Positions 1 to 12,577 are shown, counted from the stretch's first letter. The stretch is 64,000 nt of DNA from Tenebrio molitor (GCF_963966145.1 NC_091046.1:28954001-29018000), one strand, 5' to 3'. A program made the numbers and translations. Notes: a model not told the origin generated them from the letters alone.

Positions 1-3000
1 GTACGAAATTTACCGTAGAAACTGCCTCTAAAGAATACAAACGTCAATTCAAGCAGACCTGGGGAAGTAACATGACAAAAGCATCTGAACCAAAAATTAA
101 AGATTTTTTTGGTGAAGATTTCACAAAAATTACATTTAGTCCAGATCTAGAAAAATTTAAAATGTCGAAACTAGACGATGACATTATTGCTTTAATGTCG
201 CGAAGAGCATATGATGTGGCCGCATCAACAAGAGGCGTTAAAGTAATGTTGAATGGAAAGAGAATTCCTGTTAAGAACTTTAAGGATTATATTGATCTAT
301 ATATAAAAGGAAAAGAAGACGATACAGGTGGACAAATAAAAATAGTACATGAAAATGCTAATGATCGATGGGAAGTTGCAGTAACTATATCAGATCACGG
401 ATTTCAACAAATGTCATTTGTAAATAGTATAGCTACGACAAAGGGTGGTCGTCATGTGGATTATGTAGTTGACATGATAGTTAAACAGTTGATTGAAGTA
501 TTAAAAAAGAAAAATAAAGGTGGAGTTGCCATTAAACCATTTCAAGTTAAAACACATATGTGGGTCTTTGTCAATTGTTTAATTGTAAATCCAACATTTG
601 ATTCCCAAACCAAGGAAAATATGACTTTACAAGCGAAAAATTTTGGATCAAAATGTACCTTATCGGAAAAATTTATTACACAGGTTATTAAAAGTGGAAT
701 AATAGAGTCTGTACTTTCTTGGGCTAAATTTAAAGCTCAGAATGAACTTGCCAAAACTAGCGGAAAAAAACAATCAAAAATAAAAGGTATACCCAAACTT
801 GAAGATGCCAACGAAGCAGGAACAAAGAATGCATTGCGTTGTACCTTAATTTTAACTGAAGGAGATTCAGCCAAGTCATTGGCTGTATCCGGATTGGGAG
901 TAATTGGGAGGGATTATTACGGAGTATTTCCATTAAGGGGTAAACTCTTAAATGTGAGAGAAGCAACTCATAAGCAAATTTTGGAAAATCAAGAGATCAA
1001 CAACTTGATAAAAATTCTTGGTTTGCAGTACAAGAAAAAATATAACACTGACGAAGATATGAAAACTTTACGTTATGGTAAAGTCATGATAATGACTGAT
1101 CAAGATCAAGACGGGTCTCATATTAAGGGTTTATTAATAAACTTTATCCACTACAATTGGCCTGAACTGTTGAGGCGACAGTTTTTAGAAGAATTTATTA
1201 CACCTATTGTCAAAGCTAGGAAACGAAATGAAGAGCTTTCATTTTATTCGTTGCCAGAATTCGAAGAATGGAAATCAAACACCGCAAATCATCACACCTA
1301 TGAAATAAAGTACTACAAAGGTATGGAAATTTTTTTTAACGTCCGTCAAAAAAACTGCAAGTGTTTTCATTCGTTTGCGTTCATAAAATATGTGATTTTT
1401 GAATCGGTCAAGAAACTTTAAAAAAATGCCATAGCGGTTCATTTTTGCACGCATTTTGCGTTAAAAAAAGTGCCGTAGCGTGTCATTTTTTAACGCAATT
1501 ATAAAATTTTTCATTCATAATTGGTAGTTTTTTTAACGAGTTTGTATGTAAATTGGGATTTTTTTGGCATGAGTGGGCCAATTTAAACTTACGGGCGCCA
1601 AAAAATGTTTGTATGCAACTCGTTAGTAAAGTACATATCTTTTTTTTACTCGGCGGATTTGCGCACTCGCTGTGCTCGTGCGGCAAATTTTCCTTCTCGT
1701 AAAAAAAGTATTACTTTACTCACTTGTTGCATAAATAACTATTTTCTAATTCAGTGTCAAAAAATCCCTTTTTTTTTAATACCTGAATCATAATCCCTGT
1801 TTTTAACACTAAAATGCGTGCGAAAAAGGGCCTTTAAAACACTAAAGCTTTAAGGTTGCTTAGGTAACAACAAATTCACCTACATTTTGAACAATGATAA
1901 ATACACATTTATACACAATTTACATATTATAACAAATATACATGGCAACGAAACAACAACAATTGACCATTACTATATCAACGATTAATGACACAGATTA
2001 CTTCGGAAAAGGTATTTCAATTTACTTTTTTTGTTATAATTTTCAGATTGTAGTGCAGGTATAATAAAAAATAACGTATGATACACGTTTATAAAGGCCT
2101 TTAAAGCACTTGCGACGTTAAAAGCACTATGCTACGCGTCGTACTCTTAAACTTGTCGCGCGTGCTTTAAAGGCTTCCTTATAAACTTGTATCATAATAT
2201 ACCTACTATTCAACCCCAATTACGATGGTACACTATTTTATAATGACCCTGTACTTCTACTTCGGTGTCACAATGAGCATTTTGTGACACTGAAAACAGT
2301 TTCACAATAGAAATTTGCGTATTGAAACAGACCACTGCAATTTATTTTTTCAAGGTTGGCACAACGAAAATGAAATGTCAAAGTAAACGTCAAAACAAAA
2401 CGAATTTTAATTTAAGTTGTTGTTTCCATGGAATATACAATTGTCGCAAATATTAAACCTGTGTTGGCCAGTTAGACTAATCCCTGGTAAATTGCTGTCT
2501 GCAACATTTTGGTGAAAATTCACCGCGAACTATTGTGCTTTTATTCGTGTCGTCGAATGGCACCATGTGAATCGTCCAAACAATGACATCTGTTGCCAAC
2601 CAGGACAAAATTCCCCAAATTTGAAAAATTGTTAATTTTCACTTGAAAATTGTTTAAAAAATGCAGAGAAAAAAAAAAGGTGTATGATATCTCGTTTATA
2701 AGGCATTTTGTAGCACTTATTCCTTTCCTAAACCCGTGCGTGCTACAAGATGCTTCTTAAGGCGGGTACAGATCAAGCGCGCTGATCTGCGCCGTGCCGT
2801 GCAAAACGTTCGCGAACGTTGCAGGCGCGATCAGTTTGGACGGGTTACCGAGCACAAACGCGCAACAACGCGCACGAACAAGCATTCGCAAACATCATCC
2901 GCCTGATGTCGGTAGATCAAAGAAATTTGCTTGTTCGTGCGCGCTCGCTTGGACCGATTTTTTGGGTGCATTCGAATTAAACAAACCCACTGAACTCGGA

Positions 3001-6000
3001 ACCTTTTCGAACATTGCCAAACATCCGCGCATTTGGTCTGTCTGAACAGTTCTGAGAGCATACACGAATTTTGTTTGCAAACGGCTTGCACGGCACGGCG
3101 CGGATCGGCGCGCTTGATCTGTACCCGCGCCAATTTTGGGACACCTGTAGATACCATATTTTAAATAAAATATTCAAGACTAGTTTACTTTCCTTTATTG
3201 CGGGACCCGATCAGGGATTTGTTAAAAATGACAATTATCGTACAGTTACGGCCACGGAATTTCGTCAGTTATTTTACTGTCAATTCGAAAAAACTTGTGT
3301 AGCCTAAGCTTTATAACTGACATTCAAAATTTTTGTGACAGAAATTCTGTCGCGCACAATAAAATCAAAATGCGTTTTGACATCCATGTCAAAAATTCCA
3401 ATGTGGGGTTAGAAATATTGTGTGTCTCCAGGGCACTTATATCAACCGATTGTTGATTATAAGCCTACCTAAGCGAAGAGCTGTGTTACGGGATTCGCGA
3501 TTCAATAAATTCAAAAACGACTTACCGTTGGGGCTGGACGTCTGAATGTTGTTCGTGTCTCTGTGCGCGGTGGAACTCACTTCGTGTTCGAGATGTTTGA
3601 GTTTTGTAGTTACCGACGAAACGAACTCTCAGAGACTGACTACTTTCTTCTTTTTGGCCTCCCCGAGAGGGAGGGTTTTATGGTCGTTTTCGAACAGACG
3701 AATCGTGAATCGAAAAACGCGCCAATGACACACGATGGTAGAGTGCAACCACTTTCAATGAAACTAAATGCTAAGATCTAATAGATAATGAAACAACAAA
3801 AGGAAAAAGGTAAAGCGAGAAAAGGAAAAAAGATCGACTATGTACAAATTCAAACAAATATATAAAACCTGTTTTACAGCTAATGTCAGTTGAATAACAA
3901 CGACTGACGAAATTCCGTGGCCGTGACTGTACATTAGAACCTCTTAAAAGTACACATAACCTAATTATTATCTCTGAGACATTGCATTTACACCACAAAA
4001 GTTACTAAAATTACTAGATTTAGTAGTATACATATATTCAAAATGGATGAATTGTAGTAGGTACACCATGTAAAGAGTGTTTTTTTTTTTAATTTGGCGT
4101 TGAAGAGTCGATTGTCAATTTTTCCAACTGCAGATTAAAAACGCAAACAACGCTAAAAGTGAAGTTAGATTTAAACAGCTGATTAGCGTTGTAACCCGGT
4201 GGTGCGTTCACAATCGACTCTTCAAGCTTCATATTTTGATTTTATTCTGTTCTCCGCGCTATTTATACGGAGCGATCATTTAAAAAATAAATCGAGTTTG
4301 CTTTGGAGCCTATGCTATAGCATGGGTTGCCATAGGTAACACGCCGACTCGATTTATTTTTTAATTGATCGCACCGTAGCTGAAATAGTAATTATGTATC
4401 ATAAGCAGAGGCTAGACATTCAAATTTTTTCTCACTTTACGGCAAATGTTGAAATATGTATGCAGATACTGTTTTGGTAATAACGGCAATGTATATATCC
4501 ATAAAAAAAAAATGTAGACAAAAATTTCTTGAAATGAAGTAAAACTCAGAATGTTATTTTTTGTGTATTTAGTTTTGTAGCGAGTTATCGATGGTCACAA
4601 TTTTTTTTGCTTTTGCTAGGTTTGGGTACTTCAACATCTAAGGAGGCAAAAGAATATTTCAGCAATATGGAACGCCATCGGATTCGGTTTAGATATCAAG
4701 GTCAACAAGATGACGATCACATAGTTTTGGCTTTTAGTAAAAAGCACATTGAACATCGCAAGGAATGGTTGACAAATTTCATGGTTGAAAGTAGAAGAAG
4801 AAAGGAAATTGGCTTACCTGAAAAATATTTATATGCAAAAGATACAAAGTATGTCAGTTACGCGGATTTTGTCAATCTTGAATTGGTTTTGTTTTCAAAT
4901 GCCGATAATATTAGATCAATTCCGTGCCTTGTCGATGGTGTCAAGCCTGGACAACGAAAAGTCTTATTTACTTGTTTTAAACGTAATGACAAAAGAGAGG
5001 TGAAAGTTGCACAATTAGCAGGTTCTGTGGCAGAAATGTCTGCTTATCACCACGGTGAGGTGTCACTCTGCATGACGATTGTTAATTTAGCACAAAATTT
5101 TGTTGGAAGCAATAACTTAAATGTGCTTGAACCAAGAGGTCAATTTGGCACAAGAATGGCCGGAGGAAAAGACTCCGCAAGTCCAAGATACATTTTCACA
5201 AAAATGTCACCCTTAACCAGAATGATTTTCCACCCGCACGATGATGCGTTGTTAAAACATGAGTATGATGATAATTTAAAAATTGAACCGGTTTGGTACA
5301 TTCCAATAATACCAATGGTATTAGTTAATGGGGCTGATGGTATAGGTACTGGATGGATGACAAAAATTCCAAATTACAATCCAAGAGAAATTGTTCAAAA
5401 TATTAGAGGAAAGTTGGATGGGAAAGATGTCACACCTATGATGCCTTGGTATAAAAATTTTAAAGGAACGATTGAGGATTGTGGTGATCAAAGATACGTA
5501 GTTAATGGAGAAATTGCAATTGTAGGCAATAATAAACTTGAAATTACTGAACTACCAGTTGGTACGTGGACCCAAAATTATAAAGAAAACGTCTTGGAAC
5601 CTCTTTTGCATGGTAAGTACTCTTTAGATCTACATCACATTTTTGTAATGTAACCTTGTTTCCAAAAATTACTGTCACATTTTTATTCACGTTTTTCGGT
5701 TTAAATTTGATGGAATTGATTATAGTTAAACATTTAAATTTGTATTTATGCAATCGTAAGGTGGGTATGTATTTAATAACCAGGACTGAAATAAGTGCAG
5801 TAAAAGGCTGTCACGAAAATCAACTGATGGTATAAAACCTGAAACTTCTGAAGTTTCAGGTTTTGCCGCTGAAATGGCTTGCAAACGCAAACATAGCAAA
5901 TATAGTTCAATTATTTCGTCAAATTACGTATTTAAAGGTTTAGCCTTTGAAACCTTAGGCCCTTGGTGCAAAGAAGCCATCGATTTCATTAATGTCATCG

Positions 6001-9000
6001 GAAACCGACTTATAGCGGAATCAGGCGATTTAAAATCAAAGAAATTCCTTTTTGAGAGGATTTCCCTTGCCGTTGAACGTGGAAACGCTGCAAGCATTCG
6101 GGACACTTTTCCAGATTCCGCATTATTATCAGAATTTCGTGTATTGTAAAACAAAAATGTTATGTACTTAAGTTGATTAATATAAAACACTACACTACAA
6201 ATTTTCTTATTTAATAACTAATATTACACTCGTTTAATAAGACGTATTATCACACTCATTCCATTAAACACATTCGTGTAGTAATAAAGCGTCTTATTCA
6301 ACTCGTATAATAATATACATACTATTATACTTATAGGTTCCGAGAAAATAAAGGCGGTTATTTCGGATTATAAAGAGTACAATACTGATACAACTGTAAA
6401 GTTTGTGGTAACTTTATTGCCTGGCGAAATGGAAAACATGCAACGCGAAGGCTTACACAAGATTTTTAAGTTACAAAGTATGATTTCAATAAGTTCTATG
6501 TGTACATTTGATGAACTTGGATGTATAAGAAGGTTTGTTACTTAAATATTTAAATATCGCACGTTGCCAAAATGATTATATTTAAGATTTGATTCAGTAG
6601 TTGAAATCTTTGAGGAATATTATACGTTGCGTTTAACCATGTATCAGAAAAGGAAAGATTATCTTGAAGGTATATTAGAAGCTGAAGCAAAAAAACTAAG
6701 TAATCAAGCACGTTTTATAATGGAAAAATGCAACCAGACGCTTATTGTTGAAAATAAAAAGCGAAAAACTATAGTCGATGAACTCCTGAAAAGAGGATAT
6801 GCTCCTGATCCTGTTAAAGAATGGAAACAAAGGAGCAAAGCAGAAGAAGAGGAACAGGTACCTGAAGAAGAAGAAGAAGCACCTGCGAGTGAAGCCGGAT
6901 CTTCAAAAAAAGCTCCCGTCGATCCTGGTAAGAAAACTGCATTGGCGGCGAACGTTTAGGATTCTGCATGATTCGTTTTTAGAGAAAGAATTTAAAAATT
7001 CGTCAGATGTTCAGAAATTTGACTACTTGCTAGGCATGTCAATGTGGATGTTAACTGAAGAGAAAAAAAATGAATTATTAAGACAAAAGGATAACAAATT
7101 AGCGGAATTAGAAACGTTAAGAAGAAAATCTCATGCAGATTTGTGGAGAGAAGATTTGGATGTTTTTATGGAAAAACTCGATCAAGTCGAGGAGAAAGAA
7201 AGGAATGATGAAGCTGGTGTAAAACCAGCGAAAAAAAATCAATTGGTAAGCATTATTTTTGTTCTGTTATTTCTCATTATTTATTTTTGATTGAATACAA
7301 ACTTATGTATTGACAAAAATGTAAACATTGAGACTCTTGAAAACTGTTGTCACATTAAACGTTTTTGCTGTGCTTTCAAGGAAGTGAAAACAGGAAGGGT
7401 AAGTCTTTTTCATCAAATGCATAATTGTATTTAAATCAAGTACCGAGTGACTATCAATGATTTAAAATTATTTTGTTATGTTGGTAACATTTGAAATCTT
7501 TAGTTGGCAACATCGTTGGCATGACACACGTAATTTTCAAAATTGAAACACAAACAAAACAATGTACTTGGTGACTTAACTTAACCTAAATAGTAATGAT
7601 TGACAGATAGTGCACGAGAAGATTTGCACTACCAACTGAATCAGTGTTGCCAATCCACTATTTTGCTTCAATAATTTATAGTCACTCGGTATAATCGATT
7701 CACAGTGAATGTGGATAAGGGGTGGCTATGACATCTGGTAACATTGTTGGTAGTAGCTACAGAACAAATAAAATTCCCTAATAGAAATTGATAGCTTTCG
7801 TGTTAGGTTAGGTTGATTTCAATTAAGGTTAAATTATGTGACGAAAACGGTAACATCGTTGCCAGCTTGAACGTATTTCGACTTGAATCACAATTTGAGA
7901 ATGAAAGCCTCTGAAATTTGAACTTGAATATTTATAAAAAACAAATGTCCTAAGTTTATTAATGCTATACAGGGTGATTTTGAAAGTTATGCAGATATTT
8001 TAATGACGAGCTACTGGCTTCATGTAGAACTCGGAAAAAATGAATGAATGAAAAAAGTAAAAAGTTCTACAATTTTTTTTAATTGCTTTTAGTCTTCTAC
8101 GTTGTCAAACAACCTCGTAGGTAAAATTTCGGCACATTTTAAAATACACCCTGTATATCATATTTTATAAAACGTACACCAATGCGGTTTCCTTGTTTTA
8201 AAACATATTTCCTATATGTTACTTAGCATTGGCGTACATTTTATATACAAGAGTGTATTTTTAATATGTGCCGAAATTTTACCTACGAGGTTGTAGGACA
8301 ACGTAGAAAACTAAAAGCAATTAAAAAAAATTGTAGCTCAAAAAATAAATGTCATTTTATTTTTTGACATAGAATTTTTTAAATATTTTTTCCGAGTTCT
8401 ACATGGAGCCAGTAGCTCGTGATTAAAATATCTGCACAACTTTCAAAATCACCCTTTATGTATAACATAGGCAATAATGGAAAGCTGTATACATCCGTTT
8501 TCTATCCATAATTTTTTAATCAAATTAAATTAGACAACATATTTTATAAAATGTACGCCAATGCGAAGTAACCTCTAAGAAATATGCTTTTATACCTAGA
8601 CGATGCGTAAAACATTGCACATATTTCCAAAACAGCAGCACCAAAATGAATACGCCTTGCGTTTTCACTGTGATTAATCGATGCATTTTTGGAAAAGTTC
8701 TTGTAAACGAAAAAATTAAATAAAATTGCATATCCATATTTCCAAATGCATTGACTCGATTGGCAACAAAATCAACAGGTCTGAAGTCTTTATTGACACG
8801 AACATTCTGCAAAAAGACAAATTGAAATCGATACATTTTTGCAAAATCCAGAATCAAAGAAAATTCCACAAACAGACACCCGCACTACCGCCAAGCGGAA
8901 AACTAGTTTTCTTTTTATTTTAAAGACATTAAAATTGGAATTGTACATTATATTTCTGCCTCACCAGCGCACTACCTTCCATTTCCTTACAGAACATGGA

Positions 9001-10239
9001 AGGAAAACTATGTTTCTAAATCCGTTTATTTCAAGAGCGTTTTGCTTTTTGATCAACGAACTATAGTTAGGTCATTACTCATTATTAATGAATTTTGTTA
9101 CAATAGGGTAAGAAAAAAATTAATTTACAAGAAACTATGCCATCGCCCGTTGCTCAAAGGGTAGCTCCTGTTATTTCCGACGATTTGAAGAAACGAATCC
9201 ACAATGCCGCGAAAACCAAAGAAAATAAAGGGAAAAGGACGATTAAAAAAGAAAATATTGCCAATGATGTAAGTATAAATAATATTGCTTAAGGAAATTT
9301 TCAAAATGTTTTTATAGGATGAAAAGGATGAATTTGATTTATTGGTGCAAAACAAAAAAACGTTAAAGGATAAAATTGGCACTCCAGAAGAAATTGAGAA
9401 AAAAACAAAGTTGAAAAAAGCGAAAGATGGACTTAAGCAAACGAAGCTAAATTTCAAGAAAAAGAGTCCCGAAGGGAAAGGTAATAACTTATTTGGTTAA
9501 TTTTAAAATTTATGATATTTTTATTATTTTTTTAGTGAATGGCAATCCCAAGAAACGTGGCAAAAAAGCTGTTTCAGACAGTGAAGAAAGTGTTACTCCA
9601 AATAGCGGGTCTGATGTTGAATTTTCCAATATCGTGAGTCCAGTAGTCAAAGAAAGAGTTCTCAGTAAAAGAGCTGCTACAAAACAAATTAAATATGACA
9701 TGTGTGAAGATGATGAGGATGACATGTCATCGGAAAGAGAAGAGGAACTTTTTGATAATGATGCCGTAAAAGATAACTGCCAACAAGAAAAAATTAATTT
9801 AAGTTCTGAAAGTGAAGATGAACCGCCTCCTCCAAGAAATGAAACGTCGTCAGAAGCCATGTTTGATAATCTAGTAGGTAGAAAAACAGAAAATAATGTT
9901 GAAGTTGCACCACCACCTCCGACACAGAAACGGAAAAAGAACGATTATTCTGGATCCGATTCAGATCTATTTTCACCGGAAACTGAAACGAAGAAACTAA
10001 AAACAAAAAAAAAGAAGGTAGATTCTGAAGAAGGTGCTAAAAAGCAAAAACCTAAAAAGAAAACGAAGAAAGAATCTGATGACAAAGATTTTGGACTACC
10101 AAAAAAGCCAAAAGGTAAGAAGAAAAAAGTAGACAGTGACTCGGACAGTGAATATGAATCAGTAGTTGTTAAACCAGGACGCGTTGGACGAAATACTAAA
10201 CAAACAAAGTACGTTTTTGATTCCGATGACTCAGATTGA
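1..10239 (+). CDS. Top2: DNA topoisomerase II (5' end outside the window), nine exons
   Basis: Type IIA topoisomerase, which passes one DNA duplex through a transient double-strand break using ATP; nuclear. Exons read from splice sites and family alignment: 1-1320 (codons in frame from base 3), 4620-5612, 6337-6532, 6587-6927, 6983-7245, 7381-7398, 9107-9268, 9318-9480, 9536-10239 (stop TGA). The present part codes for 1385 residues; roughly the first 150, holding most of the GHKL ATPase core, lie upstream. Visible landmarks: the QTK loop at 606-614; the TOPRIM glutamate in EGDSAKSLAVSGL at 858 and the DQDQDGSHIKG aspartates at 1098, 1104 and 1110; and the active-site tyrosine of SPRYIF at 5189-5191. 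The C-terminus is lysine-rich and acidic with many SD/SE pairs, like other animal enzymes. Introns of 54 and 55 bp contrast with the repeat-filled 3.3-kb first intron. The frame change near 6930 is explained by the 55-bp GT-AG intron 6928-6982, not by a frameshift. Confidence 0.97.
1530..1630. repeat. Fragment of palindromic repeat family A (Top2 intron 1)
   Basis: A short piece of a family seen more completely at 31315-31615 and 36345-36630. It shares the blocks TTAACGAGTTTG and TTTGGCATGAGTGGGCCA and closes with an inverted AACTCGTT near 1618. The surrounding 1321-1530 is low-complexity intron sequence with T-rich runs and no gene. Confidence 0.6.
2076..2196. repeat. Foldback element in Top2 intron 1
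   Basis: The two halves are inverted copies: TATGATACACGTTTATAAAG on the left and CTTCCTTATAAACTTGTATC on the right, followed inward by AAAGCACTTGCGAC and GTCGCGCGTGCTTT. The element is about 120 bp. A truncated relative sits at 2681-2760. Confidence 0.65.
2681..2760. repeat. Truncated relative of the 2076-2196 foldback
   Basis: It begins TGTATGATATCTCGTTTATA and has an inner TGTAGCAC/GTGCTACA inverted pair, but the right arm stops where the GC-rich element 2761-3131 begins. The junction suggests that the GC-rich element inserted into it or replaced its end. Confidence 0.45.
2761..3131. mobile_element. GC-rich MITE with roughly 50-bp terminal inverted repeats
   Basis: The left end GGCGGGTACAGATCAAGCGC is matched in inverse by the right end near 3095-3131 (GCGCGCTTGATCTGTACCCG). 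The inverted identity continues inward over about 50 bp through the GCCGTGCCGTGCAA block. The element is far more GC-rich than the intron around it. No transposase frame was seen. Apparent reading frames here are by-products of the inverted arms. Confidence 0.7.
3240..3932. mobile_element. 693-bp TIR element in Top2 intron 1
   Basis: GTACAGTTACGGCCACGGAA at 3240 and its inverse TTCCGTGGCCGTGACTGTAC ending at 3932 form TIRs of about 29 bp with one or two mismatches. The interior has no recognisable protein. The symmetrical GTAC at the outer ends may be part of the target site. Confidence 0.7.
4075..4226. repeat. Palindromic repeat family B, copy 1
   Basis: It shares GAGTGTTTTTTT, AATTTGGCGT, ATTTAAACAGCTGAT and GTGCGTTCACAATCGAC with the better preserved copy at 52411-52582. 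The internal GAGTCGATTG and CAATCGACTC are inverted copies. Confidence 0.65.
4270..4375. repeat. Short foldback repeat in Top2 intron 1
   Basis: GCGATCATTTAAAAAATAAA and its inverse around TTTATTTTTTAATTGATCGC flank a 50-base loop containing a CTATGCTATAGCATG palindrome. It is about 105 bp and non-coding. Confidence 0.65.
5839..6180 (+). mobile_element. 5'-truncated R2-like retrotransposon fragment in Top2 intron 2
   Basis: This 342-bp insertion holds only the last ~90 codons of the reverse transcriptase/nuclease protein (open to the stop at 6149) plus a short 3' tail. It is flanked by perfect 8-bp direct repeats TATAAAAC at 5831-5838 and 6181-6188. The protein end (MACKRKHSKYSS..., then RISLAVERGNAAS) matches the other copies at 12578-14318 and 31647-35783. 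Severe 5' truncation with a target duplication is what target-primed reverse transcription produces. The 5' junction is a perfect palindrome centred in CCTGAAACTTCTGAAGTTTC. It lies inside the host intron 5613-6336 and is in the sense direction of Top2. Confidence 0.85.
7441..7691. mobile_element. 251-bp TA-flanked MITE in Top2 intron 6
   Basis: TACCGAGTGACTATCAATGA at the left end is inverted as ATTTATAGTCACTCGGTA at the right end. TA at both ends fits a Tc1/mariner-type target duplication. No coding capacity. Confidence 0.65.
7980..8456. mobile_element. Long foldback MITE with CAGGGTG ends
   Basis: The two arms of about 200 bp are inverted copies over most of their length. The left begins CAGGGTGATTTTGAAAGT after TA, and the right ends ACTTTCAAAATCACCCTT before TA. 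Inner landmarks CCTCGTAGGTAAAATTTCGG and its inverse also pair. A decayed partial copy (CAGTCTGATTTTGAAAGT) lies at about 10418. It occupies Top2 intron 6 (7399-9106), whose remaining sequence 8457-9106 shows nothing recognisable. Confidence 0.75.
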
Positions 10240-10360
10240 GTGTAAATTGTTTCTCGCATGTAGGTAATTCTTAAGTTCATAAATTTATGTATTTCTTTTT
10301 AATAAGTAGATTCACCTGTAACTAAAAATTTCATTATTTTTTATTATTACAAGTTTTAAT

Positions 10361-10366
10361 AATAAA
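10361..10366 (+). promoter_or_regulatory. Likely Top2 polyadenylation signal
   Basis: AATAAA lies 122 bases after the Top2 stop codon in an AT-rich 3' flank. No competing canonical signal is nearer the stop. Confidence 0.55.
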
Positions 10367-10600
10367 TACATTGTCTTTTCTTAGTTTGATAGTAATTACC
10401 TAACCTTGAAAGTTATACAGTCTGATTTTGAAAGTGGTGCAGATATTTTAACTTGAGGTAGTACCTTACCTACCTGTTAAAAGAAGGCAAAATAACCCAA
10501 CTTGCTTTAAGTATACAGTGAGGATTTTTTTATTTCGCTGAACATTAACACTATTAACCCTATTCAATTAAAAAAAAAAACATGTCAATGCATATATATT

Positions 10601-10965
10601 CTCGTGTCAAAAATGGATTACTCCCTAGGATTTAGGGATATTCGTTACTAGGTTGCCATAAATTTGGTTAGATTGGAGGCTATGTGGTTTCTGGTGACAA
10701 ACAAAAGATATCCCAAAAATGTAAGACAGCAAATTAATTGTAACAGTTGCATATGACTAATTTCTCGCTAAGTGATAGATGATTTTTCGTTTCACAATCA
10801 ATTTTGGTTACTGGCGGCATATTTATTTGGATTTAATCTCTCAATTCAAAGTAACCAACCTTAGGCATTCAAAATAACTTTTGAAAATCCTAGTTACACA
10901 CAACATGAAAAACGTTATTTCCCTAAAGTTCGAATTCTAGGGCGTAATCCATTTTTGACACGAGA
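10601..10965. mobile_element. TIR element abutting a second one at 10968
   Basis: CTCGTGTCAAAAATGGATTA at 10601 and its inverse TAATCCATTTTTGACACGAG ending at 10965 are perfect 20-bp or longer TIRs around a 365-bp non-coding unit. Confidence 0.7.
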
Positions 10966-10967
10966 GT

Positions 10968-11327
10968 ACTATGGCGGACAATAAATTTAGGCCGGCCTGT
11001 CATTGAGTTGACATCAAAATGTGAAGCTGGCATTATGTTCAACTAACCCCATTTTCGATTTTTGTCATTCTTGTGATCGTGACAGCGATAATCAAAATTA
11101 AAAATGGGAAAAGAAGCGTGCACCAGAGAGAAGAGCTACTACAAATCAGTTATGCTAGTGCGTCATGATCTGTAAGTTACAAAAAAGGCGAAGGAAACGC
11201 CAAACAGCTTGAAAACCTTCAGTTTGACAAACTGACACATCAGTCATAATGACAATAAATGGTCGCTTGCATTGACTTTTTTGAAATGTCAGATATTTGC
11301 CGGCCTAAATTTATTGTCCGCCATAGT
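10968..11327. mobile_element. 360-bp TIR element with TATGGCGGACAATAAATT ends
   Basis: ACTATGGCGGACAATAAATT at 10968, continuing through TAGGCCGGC, is inverted at 11298-11327. The TIRs are about 29 bp and nearly perfect. GTAC flanks both outer ends. No protein recognised. Confidence 0.75.
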
Positions 11328-12267
11328 ACCATTCACGATGTTTTGGCATAAGGGGAGGCCATGGAAAAAGTGCATTTAAGTTGGCAGTAACGCTGTCTGT
11401 TGAATTAGGTTATGTTTTTCTAAGTTTGAGGTTATAAATTGCGTCATTGTCTAGTGCATTGTTGTCAGTTTTACTAGTTTGCAATAGAACAATACAATTT
11501 TTAATCCAATTTAACAAAACAGGTAACTGACTTGAACAGACTACAGAATAGTAGGGACCGGGACCGAAAGACGAAGTGGCTCCTGTTAATTTATGCACCA
11601 CTTAGATAATCCACCTATACAGTGTCTTAACCAACCAGTTAGTAGCTTCTTAAGAGGAGTCCTCACCCTACCGCTCTTATGGGATTTTCAATGTATAGTT
11701 CCGGCATCATATCTCCGTTATTTTTCAATTTTTCCGAATCAAATTTATATTTTTGAAATCCTTGCACTTTTTTCTACAAACTGACCGTATGATTTTTCAA
11801 AATAGCAATTTTAAGGACCAAAAACTAGTAAACGAGTGTTTATAGGAATCTGAAAATCAGGCATATCTTTGCTCACAGTGCGTATTTTAACAAATCATCC
11901 GGTCAAATTGTAGGTTTTTATATCGTTCAAAAAAAAAACCCATTGGAATCCGACTGTTCATCAATCTGTAATTTTGCCGGAACGATTTGTCTCCAAATTT
12001 CGATTCAAAAGCACACTATCCTTTTCTTGCTAGCCTTCTTGTCTTACTCATTGCCGTTTTCACAGAAACCTCGTTCAGCTGTAGGTCGAGGGTACATTTA
12101 TGACTCTATTGTTCGCCTAATGCCAAAGATCTCTAAGTAAACATTTACACACATAAAAAATATGTACTAAAATTTGAAAATGGATTCATTTCATAATGAT
12201 CAAACTATGAATTCAATTTAAATATCGAAGTATGAAAAATGTATGACGATAAAGTGCCCGCATACAG
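11328..12267. other. Intergenic stretch, no gene recognised
   Basis: It starts with an element end (CACGATGTTTTGGCATAAGG) that recurs in inverse orientation at 28104-28136, so it is probably one terminus of another dispersed repeat. The rest is AT-rich with short chance reading frames lacking splice or codon support. Confidence 0.5.
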
Positions 12268-12577
12268 CTTATACAGGATCCCCAAAAAAGAAAACGAATC
12301 CATAACTCATAAATTCATGTATAGTCCCAAGGACTATGAAACTATGAAAATATTTTTTTTCAAACGCGAACAAATACGTTTTTTTAGTAATTTGGATAGA
12401 GATTTTTATTCTGAAAACAACAGTGTATCACAAGTATACATTTACATAACAAAAATACAAAAAAAAAGTTAAAAAACGCTACTATCGTCCATGCGCTCCA
12501 TTTTGGGCAAAACATTGGCGGCATCTTTGCGCAATCCCTATGTTATTATTTGTCATTTGTTTTTCCACCTAACTTAA

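Noticed and set aside
2794..3307. Cluster of short frames in Top2 intron 1
   Set aside because: They lie across the arms of the GC-rich MITE and oppose Top2 transcription or overlap one another; artefacts of inverted repeats.
6928..6960. Apparent frameshift or 32-bp mini-intron in Top2
   Set aside because: A 32-bp intron would leave the wrong frame and meet a stop. The 55-bp GT-AG intron 6928-6982 restores the family sequence exactly and matches the size of the neighbouring 54-bp intron.
7980..8456. microRNA precursor from the long hairpin
   Set aside because: The stem is about 200 bp and nearly perfect, typical of a foldback transposon rather than a 60-80 nt miRNA hairpin.
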